From Meandrina meandrites (taxonomy: Eukaryota; Cnidaria; Anthozoa; Scleractinia; Meandrinidae): a stretch of 64,000 nucleotides of DNA. The position numbers and the translations under genes are program-made. The first letter of the stretch is position 1; the number at the start of each line of letters is the position of its first letter. The stretch spans positions 37,787,417-37,851,416 of the forward strand of contig OY855904.1 of NCBI GenBank assembly GCA_963693305.1. The letters run 5' to 3'. Positions 57,301-64,000 of the stretch are shown here, piece after piece. Under the pieces are notes generated by a model that worked only from the letters and a program-made list of their open reading frames with translations, had not been told where the DNA came from and made no database searches.

Positions 57301-57614
57301 AGAGTTCGTTCGTTCGTTCGTTCGTTCGTTCGTTCGTTCGTTCGTTCGTTCGTTCGTTCGTTAGTAAGTTAGCTAGTGTATGCACGCCTGAAGGAATTTT
57401 CTACCGTGTTGAAATGAAAGTATAGTAAAATCTATGTATGTTCTTTACCTTTGCATTCGTCCAGTGACTTCATAATATTTATCACATTCGTCATGCTTTC
57501 CGATGCTGTTTCCCTTTTTTCTAGTGTCGTAGCTTGGATGGGATTGGCTGGTGCTTCCATTACAGTGATCAATAGCAGACAAAACCCGTAAACAATCTTC
57601 AGGTGATTGGCCAT
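54345..57614 (-). CDS. secreted protein with one D8C (uromodulin-type) domain
   Basis: Coding exons (minus): 57614-57449, 55612-55541, 54706-54345. They join in phase to exactly 600 nt (199 aa plus stop), preceded by a non-coding exon at about 60380-60316. Residues 1-24 are a signal peptide (MANHLKIVYGFCLLLITVME). A helical, heptad-like linker follows (SMTNVINIMKSLDECK, FSKLKELSEALIELQE). The last 110 residues are a cysteine-rich D8C domain with ten cysteines and the hallmarks GWFRFEGAAGTRMP, TGWLNGEHP, GKVTRKVCFHW and NCCMWSTNIQVRNCG, as in uromodulin, GP2 and OIT3. No ZP domain, EGF repeats or membrane anchor are present, so it should be released from the cell, possibly as an oligomer. In UMOD and GP2 this region binds bacterial fimbrial adhesins through glycans; a similar microbe- or matrix-binding role is only an inference. 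Confidence 0.88.
56216..56796 (+). repeat. (GTCA)n-derived satellite
   Basis: About 580 bp of GTCA-type tetranucleotides with GTGA, GTTA and ATCA variants arranged in recurring higher-order phrases such as GTCAGTGAGTCAGTCAATCA. It lies in intron 1 of the D8C coding region. An element inserted at its right end splits it from a further patch at 57228-57300. Confidence 0.9.
56805..57222. mobile_element. element inserted in the GTCA satellite
   Basis: About 420 bp with short inverted ends (AGCGGAGCTCCCGTGCG on the left; GGGAGCTCCG on the right). CAGTCAGT plus GTTTAAGTTAGTA flanks it on both sides as a direct duplication of the satellite. The interior contains a GTCCGTACGTACGCACGCATG tract in two pieces near 56910-56930. 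No coding sequence. Confidence 0.55.
57305..57362 (+). repeat. (TTCG)n microsatellite
   Basis: About 14 perfect TTCG units next to the GTCA-type repeats, 90 bp from the signal-peptide exon of the D8C gene. Confidence 0.9.
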
Positions 57615-58349
57615 TTCTGTGAATTGGAACAACAACAAAAAAATTGTTGTACGTCACAATTAATCACCGTTTTCTAGTGACCAGAATGTATCACGTGGTG
57701 CGCAATAAAACTGTACAACTGCCTTGAACATCAACTTGCGCTTATTCATATTCGGGAACATATGTGCAAAAAACAAACGTCCAAAGTTGATCTGAATGGC
57801 GACGTGATTACTGCTTCAAACAAGAATGGTATGAGCCGGGATGTGAGGGATGTAGAGAAAAATAATAAACAAAAATGCCGGGACGTTAGTTCGAAAAATG
57901 GATGTGATTGATTCCTTCTGCAGACAAATTAAAAAATAATAATAATAAATTAAAATAAGCTGGTCTGCTGCATGTACGGTCCCGTTTGAGTGATGATGCG
58001 CTGTAACAATTATAAACAGACCTTTCCTTAAGACATCATTTTTTGCTGCCATGTATGGTAAGGTGGGAAAATGATTTTTATACAGACGAAAACAAACTGA
58101 GAATGCTCTTATTAACTGCATATCATTAATTAAAAATGACACACTTTTGACCCTTTTTTGAATCCCACAAATGATTGTTTACAGTTTACACATTAATTCC
58201 TTTTGGCGTTAAGCAACTGGCGTACAGTTTGCATTCACTTGTTCTTTCGACGTTCAAAGGGCACCGTGCATTACACGCTTTTTTATATAAGAACGTCTAA
58301 TTCTGCGGCTGAGGCCGACTGAGCGTTCCTGCACCACACCCAAGATCCA

Positions 58350-59180
58350 GGATACAACAGAGGAAGGCACTGGAAGGGATAGACGAGGAGGCCCTTCGTC
58401 CTTCTGTGACATTTCGTGACCTTTTATATAAGGTAACAATGATTGAGACCGCTATATATGGTGAACCGGTTTGCTTGCAGTTTTGTTGCACTCATGTTTG
58501 CTTGCGGTTAGTTCCACTCATGTTTGCTTTCGGTTAGTTCCACTCATGTTTGCTTACGGTTAGTTCCACTCATGTTTGCTTGCGGTTAGTTCCACTCATG
58601 TTTGCTTACGGTTAGTTCCACTCATGTTTGCTTACGGGTTAGTTCCACTCATGTTTGCTTACGGTTAGTTCCACTCATGTTTGCTTACGGTTAGTTCCAC
58701 TCATCTTTGCTTACGGTTAGTTCCACTCATCTTTGCTTACGGTTAGTTCCACTCATGTTTGCTTGCGGTTAGTTCCACTCATGTTTGCTTGCGGTTAGTT
58801 CCACTCATGTTTGCTTGCGGTTAGTTCCACTCATGTTTGCTTGCAGTTAGATCCATCCTGGTTTGTTTGCGGTTAGCTTTTATTTTGTGGCTTGGGTGAC
58901 ACTGTATGACATAAACTTAGACTTGCAATATTTAAAGTTAAAAAATTCGAAATCCAGCAGCTGGCGCTTTGATGGTGTAGTGGATCAGTGAGTGCTTCCT
59001 GAGTCGAATGTCCCTTCTTTCTTCTTCTTTCTTAGTATTTGAAAAAAAACTTTTTGATTTTTATTTGAATTAGAAAAAAACCAAGTGTTTATTTGAATTA
59101 AAAAATGAACTAAGTGTTTGCAACATGAAATGTCACAGAGGGAAGAAGGGCCTTCTCGTCTATCCCTTCAAGTGACCAAC
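58350..59180. mobile_element. inverted-repeat element carrying a minisatellite
   Basis: 58362-58425 and 59118-59175 are reverse complements (GGAAGGGATAGACGAGGAGG versus CTTCTCGTCTATCCCTTC; TGACATTTCGTG versus CATGAAATGTCA). They enclose the 26-bp minisatellite. It lies in the 5' UTR intron of the D8C gene. No coding sequence; a non-autonomous element is inferred. Confidence 0.6.
58490..58876 (+). repeat. 26-bp minisatellite, about 14 copies
   Basis: The unit is GGTTAGTTCCACTCATGTTT followed by GCTTGC or GCTTAC. Units vary at a few fixed positions (GCTTGC/GCTTAC, ATGTTT/ATCTTT), and runs of the same variant are adjacent, consistent with growth by local duplication. The last one or two copies are degenerate. 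Confidence 0.9.
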
Positions 59181-60315
59181 AGAAGACAAGATACAGACAA
59201 ACAGCTAGGTATATATATCAGGTATTTGCCGATGGGGAATGTTTTGATACACAAGAATGAACCTGCCACTGTTGAATCGTTAGGCCTCCAACGATCGTGT
59301 GCTTGTGCAAAGAATTCGCCAGTCGAATTAATGTGATGGATGTTCACGAAGATGTCGAATGAGTTCCAAGTCATTAGCCAGGGTTTGAGTGTTCAACAAT
59401 TCGCACTTCCAAATTTCGCACGGTTTTCCTGACATAAGTGGCATCTCAAGAACATTCGCCTTTGTAAAAGACATGCGACTGGGGCCGTTTTTGTCTTTAC
59501 GGTAGAAAAGACGTTTTATATGCCTTGTTTGCCAATGAATGATGTAAATATATTCGGATTTTGTGAAACTGTGTCATACTAGGCCTTTCATTCTTAACCC
59601 TTCAAAGCAGGAAACTCGGGACAGGATTGCCATCTTGCGGTGGCGTCCAAAACATTGTTAACTCTCTGAAAAATAAAACGTTTGGGGCCCGCATTTTTGA
59701 AGGACGTTTCTCGTGCTTTGATGTCGTCATTAAGATTGATGTTCTATTAGAATGCCTCAACAGGTACCATTTTAACATCATTTTCATTGTAAAGAAAACC
59801 CTCACTACCAAATGGAAAAGAAATTGCGTAGTCGCCACCAAAATCTATCCGCTAAGCTGTTAGAATTTCATCTGTCGCTTGCTAGATCTTATTTTTTTCT
59901 TTTTACACTTTTGAACTTATAGGGATGAAGAATCGTGGCTAATTTGCGAAGGAAATGCTGTTTTCCGACTCGAAATGCCTCACACGCTTTAAAAACGTTA
60001 TAATATTACTAGCCGGCGAGGGCCCTTAGGCCTCGCTTCCATGCAACTTCCGGTTTTTTCCTGGATCGGCGAATTACAAAACAGGAAGCGATCGAGAAAA
60101 CATAGCGGTGATCCAAACAAATGAAAAATAGTTCCCGGTAAATAATTGAATGAATTTGCCTAGCAAAAGCGCAAATAGGTTTGCTTGAATCATGAGACAG
60201 TTAAAACTTTAAGCCTAAAAGATACGTTATAAAGACTAAAAGAACTACAGGCTGGGGCTTAAGCGAATAATATTACGCAGTAATTAGCGAGGTCAAAGAA
60301 ACTAATCAATCCTAC

Positions 60316-60380
60316 CTTGCTAGAAGAAAGTTCTTTCTCTCTCCGCTCTTCAATGCCCTCAGTTAGATGTCGAGAACTCA
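60316..60380 (-). other. non-coding first exon of the D8C gene
   Basis: Downstream of a TATA box on the minus strand and ending in a good donor (AGCAAG followed by GTAGGATT) at 60316. The acceptor of the next exon lies two bases before the ATG at 57614, so nearly all the 5' UTR comes from this exon. The start at about 60380 is inferred from TATA spacing. Confidence 0.6.
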
Positions 60381-60407
60381 ACTGAACTACAGCTAAAAAC
60401 TTGCTTC

Positions 60408-60415
60408 TATTTATA
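60408..60415 (-). promoter_or_regulatory. TATA box of the D8C gene
   Basis: Minus-strand TATAAATA in the context CTGGTATAAATAGAAGC, about 28 bp before the inferred transcription start. A perfect consensus, suggesting a strongly or cell-type-specifically expressed secretory gene. Confidence 0.7.
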
Positions 60416-60514
60416 CCAGAGCAATAACGGGGAACAGAAGTTTTTGCACGTACAAAAAGTATTTAGAGTTGTGCTGCCAAACCATAAAACGCTGTGGCAA
60501 GGATATCCTGTGTC

Positions 60515-60870
60515 CCAGCTCCCGCTGTTATTTTTTTTCTTAGCGCATCCGTTACTATAGTCAATTTTTCGCTTGATATTTTGGCTCTTCTATTTTCTAA
60601 ATCGATTGAAAACCAGTTTTCTGTTTGCAACAGTCGGCGATAATTCAGAACAAAACACGCATTTCTTTTCGTGTTGTGCTCACAAAGTATCACGTGGTTT
60701 CTGGCCTTTTATTTTTCAAGATCATGGGACGAGGACGTCTTTCAGGATGAACTGTTGAAGCCAAGTAGATAAGCAAAACAAAGCCCAATTATGCAAAAAT
60801 TCTGAAAGATAAATGATCACGTAAATTTAATTACACGAACGTGTCCCCAACTTCCTGAGATTATTTTGCC
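60515..60870 (+). repeat. dispersed repeat, copy shared with 21735-22090
   Basis: Same ordered blocks as the copy at 21735-22090 (TGTTGTGCTCACAAAGTATC, TTTTCAAGATCATGGGACGA, AATTATGCAAAAATTCT). It lies just upstream of the D8C gene promoter. Confidence 0.7.
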
Positions 60871-62101
60871 TTTTTTGCTGTAATGAGTGACCTCAGTGAG
60901 GATAAACTTAAGCAACAGCCAAACGTTTCAAAACTACCAATTGAGACCAACTATTTTCAGATATTTTGTTTCTGTATATTAGGGCTTGGAACTCAAGCAA
61001 CAATGACCAACTATACAGCTGAGCTCGAAACGAATGGGGAAAGATTTCTCACTCTTCCCTTCTTGGCAAGTCTCAGTTCCAAATTTCATTTCAATACCGG
61101 AAGACTGATCGAGTCTTTTATCCGGTCACGTAGGTTGTATTTGGCAGTCCCGGTTTTGGACTGAGTTTTGCTTATCGTTAATCGCGGACAAATTTGTAAA
61201 TATGTTCGTAATGGTTCTTGAACAAATGAACTCTGTATCTTTCGTCTCCGAGACCTTGCGAAATAAAGGCAAATTTTCTTTTCGACGTTGTCGCGTGCGT
61301 ACTTGCTTGCGTTAATGGGTTGTCTTCTTCACTCAATCACCACGCAGAAATTCTCTCATCTTACGTCATCATTGACCAATCACCATACAGGGAATTTTAT
61401 CACACCTACCGATACCCACGTGCGGGCATTCTGCACAACACCAGATAATATTTACATGCCCACTTTGGACAAATCGAGATTTTTTCGACTATTTATAGTA
61501 GACACTACAGCTGCCCCCGCTGTGACAGTCACGCGCGTCGAACCGTAGCCACCCGACAAAGTTTTTGTCATCTTTTTGACACGTTTTTGATTAGTTTGAT
61601 GGCTTCCGGTTGCACAACGCTTCATACATATTTGACCAAATTTTTTGTCAGCATAAAATTTATTTATCGCCAGTTGAACTTGGCAAACCTAAAACACTAC
61701 TCGGACTACAAGCCTGTGCACCGCCTGTTACGAAAACCCAAAAACCCAGTGGGAAAAATGAGAACGTACTCCCCAACCAAATGCAGGCGCACGAACCTTT
61801 GGGGGTTTAAGGTAGAGTGCAAAGATAACAAAGTGTATATAATAAAATAAAATTGAAAAGTTCGAGAGCTGAGATGAAAAAATTACGACCATCAAACCTT
61901 ATATACCTTATAACAATAGAGTCAATTAGCGCCATAATGGCTCACGCGCGTTCATACCAATAAGAAACTATTTACATTCTCTGTCACTGTTACCGCCGAA
62001 TGTAAATACATTTCTTATTTATTCTAATTCATACAGCAGAGCTTGGAGCGAGCAACCACGAGACGTCATCAATGCCCACAGTTCATTGCGCGCTTTTCAA
62101 G
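60871..62101. other. intergenic region right of the D8C gene
   Basis: Several open readings of 60-93 codons on the plus strand (60883-61164, 61288-61548, 61587-61850). None has a recognisable domain. The last ends in a lysine- and arginine-rich reading followed by AATAAAATAAAA and might be a relic, but I cannot support it as a gene. Confidence 0.35.
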
Positions 62102-62174
62102 ATGGTGGCCGCGGGAATTACGAAGAGGCTGAGGGGCTCGTCTTTGAAAATTGATAAAAAAATCAGTTCGCTAG
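62102..62174 (+). CDS. possible first coding exon of a gene leaving the window
   Basis: ATG in the context CAAGATGGTGGCCGCGGG, reading MVAAGITKRLRGSSLKIDKK and five more residues up to a splice donor (GCTAG followed by GTAAGG). The local GC-rich patch, the YY1-like AAGATGGTGGCC and an upstream GACGTCAT (62062-62069) resemble a housekeeping gene start. The basic N-terminus could be a mitochondrial or nuclear targeting segment. No second exon is identifiable before the window ends, so this is tentative. Confidence 0.3.
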
Positions 62175-62199
62175 GTAAGGCATTTTTTAAATATAGGAT

Positions 62200-63772
62200 C
62201 TACTAATGAGCACATTCGGAACATTTTAAGCAATACTTGTAAAAACAGTGGGGGGTTCCTTTAAGAAAACGAAAAAGAAAACGAGCGTTTTCTTTCCAGA
62301 AAACAAACTTGACCTTAACAGAATCCGGCAGAGGAAATTTGGAATCCCAACTAGACCTGAGAACAATAGCCATATGAATAAATTTGGTCATCAAGTTGGT
62401 GACGTTACCAACAGCGAAATTGAAGGAATTAATGCGCCCGGCAAGGGCAGCAAGTTCCCTAGCAGTACGATAATTAGCTTCAAAAAGTGATTTAATATCA
62501 GACAAACTGGCTTGAGTTTTAACCCAGGAACAAAGAGCAACCCCTGAAAAAGATCAATAGTAAAACCCAACCAATCAAGGACCTGACTGGGTGCCCAAAT
62601 GGATTTTTCATAATTGGGAACAAACCCAGAAGAAACCAAGTCCGATTTAACAATGGTACTATGGGAACAAAGCAACGAAGGGGCCTCCCCTAAACCATCG
62701 TCAAGAAAAACGACAATGTGAATGCCCTGCTGTCTCCCGGCAGTAGGAGACAAGTGGTGTAAAGAGCTTAGTGAAAATGTAGGGAGCGGTGGAAAGACCA
62801 AAAGGCAAAACTTTGAAACAAAAATATCTAACCGTACCCTTGTAAAACCAGGAAAAAACCAAAAATGACTGATGAGGAGGGAAAATCTCGATATGATGAT
62901 ACCCATATCCATTGTAACTTTGTTGAAGCGTAAAAGATTCCTTTCACAATCTCTTACCAATTTCAGCGTCTTCTGGCCATACCGCTCAAAAGAAACATCA
63001 TAAACACTCTTGTTCTTTGGCCATTTCAATTTACATGTAACGAGAAATGTGTCATGTTTGTTGCCGCTGTTTGCATTTTATTTCTCGTTAAATTGAAATG
63101 GCCAAAGAACAAGAGTGTTTATGATGATGATACCCACTCTTAATGTCGAATGAAAACCAAAAATGACCCCGAGCTAAATAATTAAGAGCAACTTTGAGGT
63201 CTTCAAAAATAACACTTTGCTTCCAGAGGTGTTTGTTAATAGACCTAAGGTCCAAAATTAAACGCTTTTTCCTGGACGATTGGACAGAAACAGACAAAGG
63301 ATTAACATTATGAGGTAAACTATCCGACTCTAAAATACGATGAGAAACCAACAATCCGGAGATACAGGATGAACTAAAGCTGATTTGTTGTTACTGGAAA
63401 AACTAACGGGTGGAGAAGAATGAAAAGGAATATAATAACCCTGATCAATAACATCTAAGATAAACTGATTTGCACCAATAGAACGCCAAAACTGGGCGTG
63501 ACGTTTAAGTCTACCAGCTACAACAATGTTAGGATTGATACCTTGTTCAGTATTCAAAATAATCTAAGTCCTTTTCAGCAAAGTTCAAAAACTAATCTCC
63601 TTTCTGACCGTTTGCTTGGTTGGTTCGCCGAAAGTTGGGCATTCAGCACAGGCCACTGATAACGATAATGCCCAAATCTTCCACAGCTAAAATGGCAACC
63701 GCTGGGCCAGTAAAAGGAGTTGAAGAGACCCCGACCAACGGCAGGTGAAATGGAACGCGGATAACTAAGCAT
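62200..63772 (-). pseudogene. broken DIRS-like retrotransposon reverse transcriptase
   Basis: Minus-strand pieces in order: a CxxCG-like knuckle remnant (CHFSCGRFGHYRYQWP, near 63660); GRLKRHAQFWRSIGANQFIL and YYIPFHSSPPVSF (63557-63380); KKRLILDLRSINKHLWK and FSFDIKSGYHH (63290-63124), the RT fingers and palm; then, after an insertion, GYHHIEIFPPHQSFLVFSWF (from 62904), LPFGLSTAPYIFTKLFTPL, and the catalytic FLDDG motif within IHIVVFLDDGLG (about 62715-62690). The order and wording resemble DIRS/Ngaro-type RT. At least two frame changes plus a 218-bp insertion make it inactive. The tyrosine recombinase and RNase H parts are not visible. Confidence 0.75.
62906..63123. mobile_element. 218-bp insertion within the DIRS reverse transcriptase
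   Basis: The RT palm reading stops at GYHH and resumes at the same GYHH codons 231 bp later. The 13 bases ATGATGATACCCA occur at both junctions (62893-62905 and 63124-63136). The insert contains a 37-bp inverted repeat (AACACTCTTGTTCTTTGGCC and its complement) with arms at 62997-63033 and 63085-63125. Non-coding passenger element of unknown class. Confidence 0.65.
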
Positions 63773-63844
63773 AAGTTTAGAAGTTTATCGCTAGAATTCC
63801 TTAGATTATATTTGAATGGGAGCCTAAGAGAAATAAGGGATGAT

Positions 63845-63975
63845 AAATAAGGGCCTGTTTACAAGCAGGTAGGGTAACCCTAGTGCTAGGGTTACCCTAG
63901 CAAGAGGGTTAGAAGTTAGCCCGGGTTTACAAGCAAATTTCGCAGGTAGGGTAACCCTATTACCCGGGTCATCTT
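63845..63975. repeat. palindromic GGGTAACCCTAG repeat cluster
   Basis: AGGTAGGGTAACCCTAG occurs with its complement CTAGGGTTACCCTAG at 63869-63902 as a nearly perfect hairpin. It is preceded and followed by direct copies of GTTTACAAGCA and a further GGTAGGGTAACCCTATTACC. Probably the end of a MITE cut by the window edge. Confidence 0.6.
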
Positions 63976-64000
63976 ACACCGGTTACGCTTCAGTTAACCT

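Noticed and set aside
61587..61850. An 87-codon plus-strand reading ending in a basic segment with AATAAA nearby
   Set aside because: No homology that I recognise and no promoter features; not enough to call a gene.
63869..63902. Telomere-like TTACCCTAG words at the right edge
   Set aside because: They form a single palindromic motif with GGGTAACCC, not a TTAGGG array; more like a MITE end.

Overview
The window reads as a piece of an anthozoan cnidarian nuclear genome, most likely a stony coral or close relative. The evidence is AT-rich DNA with animal-type GT/AG introns, five recognisable conserved animal genes, a clan-2 cytochrome P450, a D8C-domain secreted protein, and a very dense load of small foldback and MITE-like elements, tRNA-derived SINEs, a DIRS-like retrotransposon and a degenerate protein family typical of coral repeats. 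There is nothing prokaryotic: no operons, no CRISPR, no integrons. Species cannot be fixed from the sequence alone.

Layout. 1-485 (-): N-terminal coding part of a Treslin/TICRR homologue (DNA replication initiation), running off the left edge. 3569-5131 (-): an uninterrupted 520-aa P450 with a TATA box. 7225-14064 (-): a seven-exon coiled-coil gene that I match to CCDC122. 16772-35697 (-): a complete 14-exon ceramide transfer protein gene (CERT1/STARD11) whose introns hold large repeats. 38770-51738 (+): a complete 12-exon mitochondrial CLPX gene, divergent from CERT1, with several long palindromes in its introns. 54345 to about 60380 (-): a secreted single-D8C-domain protein with a TATA promoter and a non-coding first exon. 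62102-62174 (+): a possible first exon of a gene leaving the window on the right. About 62200-63772 (-): a broken DIRS-like reverse transcriptase. For the coiled-coil gene, CERT1, CLPX and the D8C gene, the hand-derived exons join in phase and sum to a multiple of three (966, 1875, 1842 and 600 nt). This is the main support for those models.

The genes do not form a pathway. They are unrelated housekeeping or cell-surface genes: replication licensing, oxidative metabolism, a coiled-coil scaffold, ER-to-Golgi ceramide transfer, mitochondrial unfolding/proteolysis and a secreted cysteine-rich protein. Much of the rest is repetitive. The best-supported repeat observations are: one MITE family present twice with independent perfect 9-bp target duplications (1921-2170 and 41555-41803); a near-perfect palindrome of about 675 bp flanked by TTAA inside a CLPX intron; a roughly 6-kb inverted-repeat region in CERT1 intron 2 containing a 1276-bp tandem duplication of a degenerate zinc-finger-like coral family; and a DIRS reverse transcriptase split by a 218-bp insertion with a 13-bp duplication. 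I did not find a convincing new biological system; the observations below are the ones I would follow up.
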